Counted from the first letter of the stretch, positions 1-15,124 are shown. The stretch is DNA of 64,000 nt from Amblyornis subalaris (GCA_018881555.1 JACAXG010000007.1:16101235-16165234); one strand, 5' to 3'. The notes: generated from the sequence alone by a model not told the origin. Program-made: numbers and translations.

Positions 1-621
1 TGAGACCTTTCCCAATCATCTATTTCTTTTGGAGGCNTAGAAATGAAAGGTGTGGGGAAAAAAAAAGAAAAAGAAAGACGAGATTGCTGTTGCTCTACCA
101 ACGACTTTTGTTTTATTGTTTAGANAGGGTGTTTATTTCCTTGATATTTCAATCTAGTACTAGACTGCATTCTATAAATAATGCTGCCTGAAGCCCCATC
201 GAACTTGAGAACACCACCTTGTGACCTCTTGTACAGGGTCTCACTTCAGTAATGACTTTCACTGGAAGTGTCTGTGATTTTCACCCATAAAAAGCAAGCC
301 AAAGTCTGTACTCCTCTTCTGAGTGTTCCATTTCTAAGGACACAATAATCACCCCAATGAAGTCAAATGAAAATTTCCATCAAATTTATGTAGTCGCAAC
401 GGCTCCTTGTACATCAAANAACCTCTGTAACTTTACACTCAAGTCACTCCAGAAACAAAAAAAATTGTTACAGTAGTATTATGGTCGTCATAAGCAGTAC
501 CTCAAAAGCAACTGTCTGTACTTTTCTAGAGCTGGGAAATGGTGTGGGTTTTAATTGACATCCCTAGGAGTTGTGAGAATTCTCAGCAACTTGCAGGATT
601 TAGCCCTAATAGTATTTACCG

Positions 622-707
622 TAATTAAGCACACTAATTAAATAACAAAACAACTAATGACAAATTGATTCAATGCCAAATAAAGGAGTCAAATAAATGC
701 TTAATTA
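622..707. promoter_or_regulatory. Cluster of TAATTA homeodomain-type motifs
   Basis: Three TAATTA hexamers lie at 622-627, 635-640 and 702-707, with further TAAT and ATTA cores between them. TAATTA is the core bound by many homeodomain proteins. Its density here is higher than expected even in AT-rich DNA. That this is an enhancer is inference only; the sequence shows no conservation or activity. It could equally be a low-complexity AT patch. Confidence 0.2.
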
Positions 708-3700
708 AAGATGCTAATAAAATCCCCCTCAGCCTTTACGGTCCACTCCCTAGGGCTAAAGATGACTTTCTACCTCAGAAATCTTTATAGCCCTTTACAG
801 CACCAGTCTCTAGGGTTACTGCCTTTTTTAACCTCTGGATTAAATGCTTGTTAGCTAAGCACTGTATAAACCCACTTAAAAACTAGCAAAAAAATTAAGT
901 GGGATCCAGAACACTCTGTGTCCTTCAGATACGATACACCATGATATTCCCAACAGCATGGATGTTTCCTTTCACTAGAGTATGCAAGGTTCTGTCTAAC
1001 TGAGCACCTGGGCAGGAGGACAAATGCCTGACCATCAGACCTCCTTCAGCCAATGACACAAACCACTGCTATAATTGCAACTGGAGTACCTTGTACAGCT
1101 GAAGTCAAAATGAGAAAGAGCACAGCCATAGTGCAGCCCAGTTTAAGTCGAGCGAGACAGCGGTTTTGTAATTCATTATTGATCCTGTTAAGCGNTCTTA
1201 TTTATCACCTAAGTAAAGCCTAGGAATAAAAATATTATTTTTTAAATAAATACATTGGACAATGGAGCTGCCATAAAAAAAATGGCTATTAAGCAGCACT
1301 CAGGGAAAAGAGAGTTCTTTAAGTTAGTATTCAATATTTCTTTCATGTGTCAGGAGTCTCTCTCTCACTCTGGCAGATAGCCTCATTAGATATTTCTCTT
1401 CTTATGTGGACGTATAGCTTTTTACATTTTGTGTCAATAATGATAAAACAAATGCTTATGAAAGTAGAAAATGAAGAGTAATTTCTCAGCATTTCATAGG
1501 AGGTTTGCAGAACATTTGAGCAGACAGGCTGCTCTGATCACCAGGTACCTAATATATAGTGCACAGCAGAATTTTCCACTTTTATCTGTAATGTAGTTTT
1601 GTGATGGGATTCTTGTCTTTGGGATTTCCAGCAGATAGTNAGTCTCAAAGTTTTCCTTTCTCCCTCTGATGTGTTACACAATTCCACATTATCTCATCTA
1701 ACAAGCCAGTGTGATTTTGGATAACACTGCATGTGTTTAACTTCAGAAGAAGCTCTGAGCCCAGCTTGGGTATTTCTTATCAGCTTTGGTACTATCCAGC
1801 TCTGAATCTGGGGCAGATGGAAGTAAATGGGATGTCAGTGACAAGGAAAGAATTCCTTACACTTGTGTAAGCTGTCTCTATCACTGTGCTATTTGCTTAT
1901 AAAAGAAAGCAGGTTGTGCAGCCTATGAGGAAATTATTACGCTGATCTGAGTCATATAATTTGGATCCTGTTGGAAATATTAACAACATATATCCTATAT
2001 GCCACCTTTAGGTGTGGGGGAGGATTAGGAGTGGAAATGGAGAATGAGCTAATTCACATGCAGGTGCTGCTTGCAGTGTGCTAAATTACCTGTTGGATAC
2101 CTGAGTACTTGCAAATATTGCAAATAACTCGCATTTATCCCTCTGGAAACCCAAGAGAAAATGCTTACATAGCTGGCAAGTTAAGAAGTATGAAAACAAA
2201 TGAACTTAAAANAGGCTTAAGAAAAAAAGCCCCAAAACAAAACACAAAACCCTGAAGTGTGAAAAGAATAAAATTAGAATTAACAGCCTGAACTGAAACA
2301 GACCAGCTCTAACCACTGATCTTTCTAAACTGCACCACTCTACATCTTCCACTTATGTCTGCATGCTGCTTTCCATCAAGAATAAAGAAAAAATCCGGTC
2401 CTCCAGGCAATGGTATTTGAAAGGATTCATCACATCATGTAACAATGTACTACACTGTCAAATTGGTGTTATGCTAAGTCACGTTCTGACCCATCAAAGA
2501 TACTTCTATTTCCTTGTCCTTGTTGGCTCCTGGCCTTTAAAATATCCCCTCTTTCTTTGTTTATATGGTCAGTAACTTTAATTAGCTCTTATTTCGTGTC
2601 ATACTGGCATTTGTGTTTCCCACTGCTATCCTTCAGCACATATTACAGGGTTTAGATTGGGGTTTTTTAGTCACTATAATATGTCTGTATTTTTCAGACT
2701 TTAAGAAGGGCCCAAAATCTTCTCCAGCATGTTTTAAGCTCTTAGCAACTCTTCCAAGAAAATATGCTACTTATGCCTATAGCCTTTTATTTTTTATATC
2801 CTTAGACCATTGTGACTACAGCAGTGGGACTGTAGAGCATTTTAAAACCCTGTTACTATTGTTAAAGCCACCATGAAAGACTGAGNACAAAAATAGAGCT
2901 TTGAGTCATGGCTTATATCTGCTAAAAAAATGTTTAACTTAATTTCTCTCAGAGATTGTAAAGTGAAAGAAGAACAGCAGCAGATCTCTGCCAGAAATTT
3001 GTTTTGTCAGAAAAGAAACATGGGGATCATTGAAAAGCTCAAAAGCAAGGGATTCTTCTGGAGCACTGTGTCCCTGTCTGTAGGAGTTTTGTCCTTGGTT
3101 GTTTGAGATACAATTCTGCAGAGTGAAATGGGGAGTTCAAAGCAAAACACAGACAAAGCCGATGAAAACAGAGCATCTGCAAGCCCTCCTTAAGAGACTT
3201 TTACTAATATTTGTCTCTGTGTGTCTCTGTCCTTTGTTATTGCTGTTGATGACAATCGTGATGTCTGTTNAGGTACAAGCAGCTTCACATCACTGGAGTG
3301 AAAGGGGCTCCTTTTCTTTACATAGCCTCTGGAGAAGTTGAAATATAATTCCAAATCCTAAGTCTTTGAGCAATTATTTGAATTGTTCTCGATATCATGC
3401 AGTATTTCCATGGCTAACTTGAAGAACTGTTCTATTATCACTCCAGGAAGTAGCCTAGGAGGAAAATGTTACTCTGTAATAAACAAGATGCTGTCTGGCA
3501 TAGCTGTACTGAGATGAAGAACGGAAAAAAAATCACCATACAGTTCAACAGTACTTAAAAGAAGCAAAATGATTTCAATCTGAGCAAAATGTCACGGTTG
3601 TTCCCAGAAGTGTCACAACACAGGAACATGGGAGTACAAGATAAAGCTCTGCTGAAAATTGTTATGTCTCTTGATAGCTTTAGTCAGCTGTGGCAGGGAA

Positions 3701-4830
3701 AACAAAGGCATTTCTTGCTGTGTTGCAGAAATGTATAGTGGGCAGTAATAAAGGAATAAATCTAGGAAGTCACAGTGACATAACAATGCAATGCAAATTT
3801 CATTTGTTTCAGTAAAAGCATAACAAATTCTTTGTACCCTATAATAATTTCAGTTATTCTTTTAATGGCAGTAATTCAAGATTATTCTATTGAAGAATGA
3901 GTTGCAATAGTTTGAAAGGTGGAAATTTCATCATCACTGCATAAGAATATGAAGTTTTTTCAATAAAAGAAGAAAAAAGAATGTCTTTAGTCTCAAAAAC
4001 CTTGATTTAAATTAATGGCATAGAATCCCTACATATTTTACTGGAAAAAGGGGAAATAAGAAGTTGAGGACATACTCAACAAATGTGGGTGTGCCACCAT
4101 TATTTTCATAATGGAATTAATTTTGATCTTGGAAATTCAAAACATTTGTGAGATCTCACCTATGTACAGTCGAGTACAACAACTAAGACTCGGAAAACAT
4201 TACTTTTAACAGAGGAGATAGAGATTAGTGCTAATAATCTAAACTGAATACATCTGCAAAGAAAATGTTAAAATGACAAGAAGCTGTGCTGAATGGGAGC
4301 AGGGGCAGTTTGCCAGGAGACTTTAGCTAGTCAGATTTCTCAAGGACATATCATTGAGTTTTTCTGTTTAATGCTGGTGCGTTAGTTGGTACATTTGTCA
4401 GAACTAATGTTAGTGCTTTGCAAGGTATGGTAGTGTAAGCAGTTTGCTGGTGGTACAGTCCTAAAGATATCATCAGTACAGAGGAGAAACTGGGTATTTT
4501 TCAGGAATAACCAGGTGACCTGGGTGATCACAGGGATTTGAGGAAATATAATCGTAAAAGTGAAGGCTAAATAGTCAGTAACATATAAGCAGAATTTATC
4601 CCATATGATGGGAGCTCCTCAGTCAGAAATTATTGAGGATAAGAAGGATGTCCATCTCCTAGTTGCTCACAGAGAAGTTAGGAGCTGTTCCTACCATGAT
4701 GCCATTGAAAAGGCAAATGCAATTCTAAAATACTTTTGAGAAACCATTTCCATGAGGGGTAGCAATGCCAGTGGATGTCTCACTGGTTCATCTGGAACAC
4801 TGTGTGTGCCATTCTGTGCACCCACGTATT

Positions 4831-4849
4831 AAAAAATAAATAAATAAAT
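4831..4849. repeat. Short (AAAT)n microsatellite
   Basis: A run of A leads into about four AAAT units. It is a simple repeat with no sign of being a retroelement tail, because no recognisable element lies next to it. Confidence 0.8.
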
Positions 4850-5150
4850 TTAAGCCTAAATAGGCATAAAGAAGGACATTAGAATAGCAAATAAAATTAA
4901 TGTAATATGTTTGTGTGAATTAATTGAGAAACAAGTATTAAAGAACATTTAAATTTAGAGAAANACAGGTTGTGAGAAAAATGTATATAAATGATTGCCA
5001 TTGAATAAAAATATGAAGTTTAGAAATTATGAAAGTGGAGTTCTGAATTATCCTTCTATCAAAGGNTAAACAACAATTAATATTGTTAAGGTGAAGCTCT
5101 AACAGTTTGTAAATGGGTTGGAATCAGCAGCAGGGTGCTTGGCCTAGATG

Positions 5151-8100
5151 GAAATTGTGGGTGCATCTATTTTAACATTTTAGTTGGAAGCAGAAGTGCA
5201 CTTTTTGAAGTGGCCTCTGCAGCATCCCTGTGGCTGTGCTTTGTTTCACAGTAGAGCAGTCTCACACTGCATTGTTTCCTTTCAGCTGAAGCTGAACCGG
5301 AAGGTGCAGTCCGGAACCACATTTGGTGCTGCATCTGCTGATGGCTTCTCAGTTGGCAGAACCAGGCTAGAGCTGCTAGGAAGTAAAATCCTGGGAAGTG
5401 CATATGCTGTGGATGTCAGGCTCTTAGCACAACTGTATCACTGTCTCTGTCTGCTACCGTTCCTGTAACTTGACTGAAAAGGAAAAATGCTGAATTTATG
5501 ATTCAGTTTCTGTTAGACTTCTTACTCATAGCTCAGAAAGCTAAAAAAATCTGAGTTCATGCCAAAGAAGTTAATTTGGCATTTATATATATAATGTTNG
5601 TGGTTTACTGGTGTTTGAAAAGTAGGAGAAGAAATGAAGTTTTTAATACTTTCTAGGAAGAACAATCTTTATATATATTTATAAACACACGCAGCATATA
5701 CAGACGTATATATTTGTATGCACAGTATCTTGCAAAGCGGAGTCCTGTTTTACATTACAAACACCATAAATAACATTAATACAATCTTATTTATAGCTGT
5801 TTTCTTGCTTACAATGTTTACTGCATGCCANTGTACTATATTGATTACAAGGACTTAGGCCCTCATTTCCTACATTAAGAGATCACAACTAATANGGCCT
5901 TGGACCCCAACTAGCTTAGTGACTTCCAGAATAAAATAATTTTCCTAATGTAATGAGATAATTAGAGCAAAATTTGGCAGCCTATGGCTAGCTGTGGACA
6001 CTTGGTCCACAGAGATAAAGAAAATCACCTTAGACATATGTATAGCATGAATGGTGTTCACAGAGTGCCTGGTCACATGATCTGCACTTAAACATCTCAC
6101 TGTCTTAATTTTCCAAGGTACACTCTGTAATTGTAAAAATAGTGATTTATTTAGCTAGCTAAGAGTGAAAAGAAAAAAGAGGCCTACTGTCAACACCTTC
6201 AAAAAAAACCAGCTGAGTTATTTTCTAGAGAGTGCACACATTTCTCATGTACACGGAGTATGTTTGCTGTAAGGCTGATAATGTGCACTAAGTATTTTCA
6301 CTACTGATGCACGAGGATGACGGGAAGCTGCAAAATAAGAGAGGTTCGTGAGGGGCGGNGATGTACGTCCAGTAAAACTTCACTCTCCCACAATTTAACT
6401 GCTGTGTAATGCCTTTTCAACCATCTGTAAATGAGAAGCGCTGTGCAAACATTCCCACTCATAGGTCAGTGCTGCTAGTAGTGGGCTGGTACGACAGGCA
6501 GGGATGCCCTGATCATGGGGATACCAGCTGGAGGGTTCTGCTTTGGATCAATCCATTGAAGATCTTCTGCTCCTCCAACTCTCGTGCTGAGCTTGCTTTC
6601 TGCAAATTCCTCAGGCTGACTGGCTCCCCAAACCAGGAATCTGCAGGTCATCTCTGTTACCATTGAACAAACAGTTCCTGCAAACTGAGGCCTTGCAGGA
6701 TCATGTAGCTGAATACACAAGTGCTCTTGGTGGCCCAAAATGTTTCTGATGAGGTTTTATTCAATATAGGCGGACAAGTAAATCGAAGTCCTTGGGCAGC
6801 TAGACAATTTATCGCCTGCAATGTCTATAATTCCTTCTAAGAGGAGCCTTGTGTTTCTGTCACCAATTGATTTTAAGCATTATTTCTGTCTTGAAGAGAA
6901 ATTATCAGACTTCATGCACCTTCTGGGAAGAAGTCAGTAACAAAGGCAACCACAGATGACTTTGATTTTTAGTAAAAGTTTCCTGGCTCATTCAGGTACT
7001 GTTCAGTTGTGTTAGGCTTTTTAGTTGTTGTTGTTTTGTCTTTTTTCAAAGAGTCAAGAGCCTGTAACATTTCATTCCGTCACTTTCAACTCTGGTGTGT
7101 TAAAAGTGCTCTGGGTTTGATAGAATATGGACAGTGATGTGTTGTGCTATTTTTAATTCTTCTGTTTCTATTTGGACTATTTCACACTTTTGTGATGGGC
7201 AAATAATTGAGAATCGCTGAGTATTGCACTGCTAAGCTGCATTCAGTCTCCCAAATATTTCCAGTACTAATTGTAATGAAAGGTATTCAGCTGTCAGAGC
7301 TCCCAGAGCTCACGTCAAACTCTGACAGACTTGGGACTGTGGCTTGCACTGCAGCACCAAGGCACTCTCTATGTTAATAACCAAGGTGGCTGTAGAAGGT
7401 CATTAACAGACTTCATAAAGTCACTAGAGTTTCCTTTCTTTTCTCACCTTCAGGCAACATGGCAATTGCCTTTTCTCTCTGTTGTTTGTGGGTGAGAAGA
7501 GCCCTGCAATAAGGAGCTATTCTGTTGTATAGGGGACCATTTAGAGAAGGTGGCCTGATACCACCACACGACAGGGTCAAGGCTGACCTTATTTTAGAAC
7601 TTCACTTCAGAGCCAGGTTACTCTCACAAGACCAGGGAAAGGGGATAAATGAGTAATTTTGAATCTCTGAAGAGCGTTCTAGCAAGTCACTGACTGAATA
7701 TAGAGTTCATTCATGCATCCTCTGTAACTCAGTCACAGCAGGGCTTGGAAATTTGAGTATGTAATAAATGCTGCTAGTATTTAAGGAATCATTTTCCTCT
7801 TTGTCAGATTAGCATTCTACACTCATACACTATGTGTTGGTGCCTTAGGAGCATTTGGGAGGCTTGTAAGTGCCTTGAATTGTTGGTTTGATAAGAACTA
7901 TGTGTTTATTCCTCAGAATTACTCCTCAGTGTGGTAAACCCTCATTATAACAAAATGAGAAAAGATCCTCTTTGTGACTGAAGACAATTTTCACGACTGC
8001 AATTATAAATTCCAAATTCATCCCTCACCTAGCTTTGACATAGCAAAGGAATGACAGATGTATCCTGCCAGGATTCCTTTTGGTGGTTCTTAACTCCAGG

Positions 8101-11100
8101 GTCTAATGCTTATCTTACCTACATTGATGCTGGTCATAGCTGCTGTAGTTGGATGTAGAGAAATGCTGAAGATTATAGGTTATGGTCTGTCTTCATCCTG
8201 AATACCAGATTAAGCCTCTTTTACACAGCTAGTCATTGAACAAAGAAGAAGTATCTGTCATAAAATCAGTAGTGGGGGGTGTATTGCTCTTCCTTGCCTC
8301 TCATCTCCTCTTATCATCAGAGATCTGAGCACATTTTCTCCTTTTCCATTTCAAAACCAGTACGAATCTGGTAAACCACCTCCAACACTAGTCTTCACTG
8401 GCTTTAGGGTTCCACATTACTTTGTTTTTCTTTGGCAGATTCCGCTTAATCAGTTCAAATGCACTAAATTCAGATATTCTAAAACTACATCTAAAAAGTG
8501 ATGTGTACCAACTTGTTATGATTGTGCAGACAATTTCTGGGAATAATTAAAACCAAACACATATTTCAAATGCTCCCCAAGCACATTTTGTAACTGCTAA
8601 GATTTACTGAAATAGCAAGAAATAAATCCTTTCATATCTGTATTTCCAACACACTCTTCAAAAATCTGTATACAACATAAAATAAAGCTCTGTCAATATA
8701 ATGCCCATGTGAGACACACTAGAACTGTTATCTATTCTTTGTTCCTTGGTAGCCTTCCCCAAGCCTAGTCCCCGCACAAACACGCAAGAGCATCCCTAAC
8801 ATAGTAATTTTCAAGTGTAAATGGGACAAATGATGATTTCAGGTTTGTGTGCACCAAGCTGGTTATGGAGAGACATATTAACCTCAACATGTGCATGCAG
8901 AAAGGAGACATCTCCAGGTGTAAAGAGACCTTTATCAGAGCAGCCAAGGGAAGTAAGGAAGGCAAAGTCTGGAAACAGGGAAAGCGCTTGAGCTAATTTG
9001 TTTAATTACTTACTTACAGGCATGTAGGCTTACACAAAATGGCCTAGTACTGGGAGGAGCTGAAATTGAACTTGAATCATTGCTGAAGTTTGCAATCTTT
9101 CAGTGAGTCTCTAACTGCACAGCATAGGTGCACAGGATTTTTTTGTTTGACCAATGAAGCCACTGATTATGTCAATAAAAATGTTTTGGTCCATTCTGTT
9201 AAGATTCTCAACATAGTAATAGGTTTCCGGTTTACTGCTTGATATTCTTTCATCTGTTATACAAACAAGTAGTCAAAGACATAGCAAACTGTGACATCTT
9301 CTCTTACAAAGATAAATAAGGATCAATCTTTTCTGACATTTTGCCTAATAAAAAAGCTACAAACAAGGCAGAGAAAGAAAGCAAACAAAAATGTTTTCAA
9401 AAGAGNGAATAAAAAATAGGCAACAACTGTCTAGAAAGATATATGTCCAAATGAAAAAAAACCTAACAAACAAACAAAAAAAATTCACTGAAACTGACAG
9501 CTCTGTTTGAAAGATATTGAAAATATTTACTTACTTGTGACTTTCAACATACATTGTCCTAATTTTCACCTCCTCTGTTTAGTTGCCTACTTCTGAAACC
9601 AAAAATCATCTCAGTATCAGCACTGTGTATTAAAGCAGATGAATTCGCAGATGACTCTTTTTCTATACGAAAAATAACTGAAAAAAGTTAGCAATTCTTT
9701 CCCAAGTGATTTAAAATTAGCTTTTCATTTCTTAGGGTTTGGTATATATCTTGATAAATGTATGTTGAAATAGGATTAAAAATAACTTGTGAATATTAAT
9801 TGGTGGATTAAATTCCCATTCTGAAAAACTTTTAAAATTTGGGAGAAAATGGTTGTACTTATGATTTAAAACTACCCTAGGTACTTTTGTGAAAGCCTAA
9901 CAAGAACCCATTTCATAAATCATTTTGACCTTGCGAGAATTAAAATAATGTTGGTAATAATCTTTTATAAAAGCATCCCTCAGTAGATGTTGAAATTAAT
10001 CTGTCTGCATAGTACTCCTCATTCTCCTGCTTTTCTCTGTTAATATTCTCTTTCCTTTTGGTTGTGAATTGCTCATTTTCTATGTACTCTCAGGTCATGT
10101 TCCAGCGATGAACTCATTTTTAAAAAGTTAAGTAGTACTACACTGCATTATTAAAATTATCATCCTTTTGAGGTAATCACCTAATGTACTTAACCAGTAA
10201 AGGTACTGCGTTGCATAATGGGAATTATGCAAACTAATGTTTCCTGTGGTATACACTGAAGCACGTGCATGGTGTTTTCCCACACAGGTAAATATATGTA
10301 CATACTTGAGGGTTTGCAAAGCCTGACACTGCGCCACAGATCATATCTGGGACTGAATTCCCGCAGAACTTGGACAAATTAGAGCATAGGAATCCCCAGG
10401 CAGGTTCAATGGCTGTTCCTTTTAGAACATAATCAAAGCATTGCAAAATTGACTGAGCTTGGGAGAGGTGTAGTGATATCCAACCCATGACAAAGCAGGG
10501 ATTAAAATAACTTCTGTCATATCTAGTTGCCAAAGTTTCCATTGTAATTATTATTTTAGTACTGGTGACACTTAATTGTTATAATGGATCTTCTAAAGCG
10601 GTATGTTTTTCTGTTTCTTTGTTTTGGTTTGGTTTTTAATTTAAATTTTAATGAATAAATTAGAAAGGGCTGAATTCTGAAGAACTTTTCCCATCTCTTT
10701 TTGTCAGTCTTTGTTATACTGAGATATTGCTTTTTTGTAAAGAATAATTTCAGCATCATAAAATTCCAAACTGGGGAGATATTTTTTGTCAATTTCCACT
10801 TTTAAAGTGAGAAAAGTATCTTCAAGAAGTCCATGAAAATAAAAACTCATCATATCATGAAAGATACTGGCTTGATCTGTTATAAAAGACCTACCTAATT
10901 CTCAAAATGGCATAGAATGCCATTGAATTTGCAGATAAAAGGTAAAATAATGATAAAAGAAAGTACTATTGACTCTAGATAAACATGCTGCCTNCTTTGA
11001 ACCTGAATTTAATGCAAATTTATCTTGATCTTGATCTCCAAGTTACACAACAAATAAATTTGCCAAGTATTCTTTCTTTTTTCCAACATTTCAAGCAACA

Positions 11101-14100
11101 GGTTTATATTTTAGCTAGATTTTTCAGTAGAACATAGAATAAGGATTCTGTCATGGAATGGGATGAAAGAAGACTTCAAGTATTGAAGTGTATAAAATCA
11201 GAAGATTGTACAAGGTCCTTTTCCTAAATTTCATGCTGGGCAATTCAATTATATTTTGTGCCCTGGAGTTGCACATTAGCCCTTTAGGAGTATGGAGAGA
11301 CTATGCAAATACAGATTCTAAGTTTATGTGGTGCTTAAGGAAATAATCAACTCTATATGTGAATAATGCCATTGAACATATGAATATGTACAGATAAATA
11401 TACGGAAGGCATCCACAAGTTGTTGCCTTCTTTTTGTACCACAAGACAAAACCCTATCATATATGCTTGAATCTGCATTTTATTCTTGGTCTCTCAGCCT
11501 GGACCAGGAACTTCCAGAAGAGAAAAGGGAACCCACTTCTATGCCTGTCCAACCTATAAGTCCAGAAGTTTTAGAGCAATTAGTGTGATACATGATGACA
11601 GAAATCAGTTTTATACTGTCTTAATCCGTTTTCTTCATAAACGAGTTAAGAGAAAATGTTTTAATTGTACTCTAATAGGAGTTCAGCCAAAATCCTATGA
11701 GAAAAATATGTAGTGGGTCAAGCACAACAAGAGGAAAGAGTGTAGAATTAGATTTCATACATAGTCTAAAACTGTCATTACTGAGATAATGATGTTAAGA
11801 TTATTTAAAAGAGAACGTTTCAAAGGGAAAAAGATGCCTGATGTCTGTGAGCTTTCAACTAACTCCACTTTCTGACTTTGAGAAATTCTTGCAATTACAG
11901 AATGCTATGAAGCATTTCTCAAATATGTTCTTTAGACATCTGTCTCTTTGCTCTATTATTTTTTATTGATATCTGCATAGTAGTTTTAAGGTACTGCACA
12001 ATATTTAAAAAATGTCTGGTCAGTAGAAAGTGGCATCTATTGCTACAAGAAGCATCTCAGTTGAGAAGTTTCCAAACACCATTACTGTTGAAAGCAAATC
12101 AATAAAAGTATTTACTTCGTGAAGTTTATATGATCTCTTCTCTGGCAGTGTTTTTAGCCACAATATTGGGTTAAAATTTTTAAAACCCCTCTGATTTCTC
12201 TAATGTATTTGTAAATTCAAAAATAGACTAATTATGGATTACAGCAGTGCAGCTATTTTCAAAATGTGGTCTCAGGAGGTATTACTGGTGTGTGGTGAAA
12301 ATGAGTTGATGACTTACCCTTTATTCTTTACATTACAATCCCAATGTGTTCCAGTCAAAAGAGGTGGTAATTTCTCTGGTTTGCTATAACAGGTATGATC
12401 TTAACTAAACTGGAGCAGTTAAATAGGGAGCTCACATAGCTTGTGCATTGGCTAAATAGGCCTGCCATGACAAATGGCACACAAATATGACTGTGGTCAG
12501 CTCTCCCAGCTAAGAAGACGTGAAGATCTGTTTGGTTGCCTGATCTAGCTCTCCAGCTTAAAGCTCTGTTTTCCCTATCCGGCAATTTTATTTTGGAAGT
12601 ATGCAGGAAAAGGAAAGACTCTTTAGTAGCTGGGCACCCACTGAGTTTTCCTTTCCCTAGCTGAGTTGAGAGCTTCAAGGATCAAACTGCTGTTTATGCA
12701 CGAGGTGTGCAGGAGATAGGGGAAGAACAAAAGTCCCTTTGTACAAGCTTTAGTCACAATTTCATGTCTGTCAAGTCCCCTGAAAGTTGAATCCGCCTCC
12801 CTGTCCAGTATTGCTACTCAGATGTTTTTGATCATGTTTAGTCTCTGTTGAGAATTTGCAATGATCTGAAGGCATCATTTCCCTCTTTCTATGAACTACA
12901 CCTTGTATGGATGGAGTTATGTGTTTGTATCACAGCAGAAATTTGCATTCTGATGTTTCAGCCAGTTAGCTGGGTTGTCTACTCATTTTTTTAATGGGGT
13001 CACAAATGAATAATCATTTATGGTCGCACCCTTGGGCTCAAGCAAATTCAGCAGAGAATTTTCCTTTATGTCTGAACAGCAGATAGTTTTAGCTATCCAG
13101 ATTCAAGGGATATCAGTGTCTAAAATATTGGAGGATATCAGAATGAAAAATGGAGAGAAAATTAGTGTACTGGGAAAAGTGTTACAGCTTGATACTTTGA
13201 TTAAGTTTGATACTTGTATTTGTGCTTGGTACTTGTGCTTAAGTCAGAGAAAATCCCGGGAGAATGTGTTAAAAAAGGGTCTGACTTTAATCTCAGACAG
13301 AAATTGGCACATGCTTATACCCAGGTCAGTATTCCTGGTAACAAAAAGCGTCACCCCGTGTGTCTTATCTAAGATTGAATCCCATTTATAATGTCTGCTC
13401 TTGGTATTTGGAAGACACAGAAAAACACCATGAAAATGAATTAATATTTAGTTATCTCTAAGTGGCCTTTTTCTTTTCATCTCTGTACAGCTCTTTCTAA
13501 GCATAGCAGTAGTAGCCTTGCTATTTTAATTTAAATAAAGTAGTTATTTACATTTGCTTAGTGTGAAGAGGAATTGCCCAGGACCTGATCCCAGACATGC
13601 CCTCTTCAAATCACGGATATATAGAAGTACTGGATCTTGTCTTCCCTTACTCAGACACAGGCTCAAGACATTTTTGTTTTGCTGCTAAAGTGCTTTTTGT
13701 AGTGTTTGAAAGTGAGAACGTTGGGTTAGGAGTGTAGTTTTTCAAGGACCAGTATTGCTTATCCTTGTTACACAGTTGGACAACAAAAGTGCCATAATCT
13801 GGAGCTCTCTAGTGAGTTTGTGGCAATACCATTTTAAAATCTACTGGTAGCTTTTGTGAAAATATTTTTGCATATATTTNCCATATAATTGTTGCTTTTC
13901 GAAACTACCTCTTTAATTACATTACAGATGAAATATCCTGGATGAAATCCCGGTTCCAATAAAAGCATTTATGTTCTTGATAACAAAATAACCAAGCCAA
14001 TTTCTATGAGACCTGAAAGCCTGAAACTATAAATTAGTCTTAAATAACACAGTTTGATGGAGAAGGCAAAATATGAAAGAATTTGAGCTTCAAATTGGAG

Positions 14101-15120
14101 ACTAACTTTAATGTTCTTTGGGGACAGCATCCAAAATTCAGTTCTCATGGTATGTTTTTCACTAACTGCTTGGCACAGTATTTCTAGCATAAAATGCTGT
14201 TATGGATGGCTTTCCCAGATTTGCATCTTTAGCAAATTGCATCTGTAGGAGAATTGTGCTGTTTTTCCTAGTGAAAACTGGGATGAAAAACTCTAATTTA
14301 CGGCTTTGGGGTTGTTTTTCTTTTGTTTTAGAAAATTTCTTTTAACATTTTGCGCAAAATACTTAAGCTTCCATGAAATCCATCAAGCAACACTGTCTAC
14401 CTCAGAGTTCTCCTTTACAGAAAGATGGTATTGTAATTGATATTGATAGACGCTATTTCCATTCTTTTGCATTAAGCAAACATAAATCCATACCATCAAA
14501 AAGAAGGCAATTAATAAGTTGCTTAGATCAGGCTAAAACAGGCAACGGAAGAAGAAAATGTAATTTTCCAGCTTATGTTTTCATTATTCATTTGGCGTTT
14601 GCTGTTAATAATACATTGCAATACAGAACAAGGTAATACAACTCATAGAGTGCCTTATTATCAAGTATCCTCAAGGCACTTCAAAATAACATCAAAAAGG
14701 AGACCAAAAGACAATGGCTCATCTGTATGAGAGGCTTAAAGCTTTTGTTTAAAATGTAATGAGTTGGGGTCCCATCAACTTCAAAAGAATTTTGTTTAGG
14801 GCTATGTGTCTCCCTTTCTTTTTTTGGCTTGTGTTTGTATTGTTTACTGTACTTCACAGGAGGAATAGTTTCAGAAACAGCAGGGGAAAATAGCTCTTTT
14901 GGTGGTGATATGACAGGAGGTGTTTGCGGACTTGTAGGAAAAGAAGTTTAGTGGGAGTTCTATGACCATGCACTGCTGTCTACAAGTGGAAAGGAGGCCT
15001 AGGTTGTCACTTACTACACACTGTAGATACTACATTCCAAACCTGCAATAGATAGTGTATAATTTTGTGAGAGGATAGTTTTAGGGAGTTACCAAATCCA
15101 GCAATTCTCTAGTAGGGGCA
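5151..15120. other. Unique non-coding sequence, no gene seen
   Basis: No open frame reaches a length unexpected by chance; the longest, at 13020-13391 on the plus strand (123 codons), has no recognisable domain. The region 5184-5468 is slightly richer in G and C and is discussed as a finding. Low-complexity patches include TTG/T-rich sequence at about 7021-7048 and an AAAC-type A-rich tract at about 9465-9485. I recognise no transposable element in this stretch. Confidence 0.65.
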
Positions 15121-15124
15121 AGAC

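Larger units (their letters stand above)
1..5150. other. Unique AT-rich non-coding sequence, no gene seen
   Basis: Both strands carry only short open frames (80 codons or fewer) with no recognisable protein motif. The stretch holds short A-rich tracts (about 55-82 and 2220-2250), an AAAT repeat near 4831, and a cluster of TAATTA motifs around 620-710 listed separately. I recognise no interspersed repeat here. Single N bases occur, for example near 39, 125 and 419. Confidence 0.7.

Noticed and set aside
13020..13391. Plus-strand open frame of 123 codons
   Set aside because: A frame of this length is expected by chance in 64 kb of AT-rich DNA; no domain, no promoter and no exon partners were seen.
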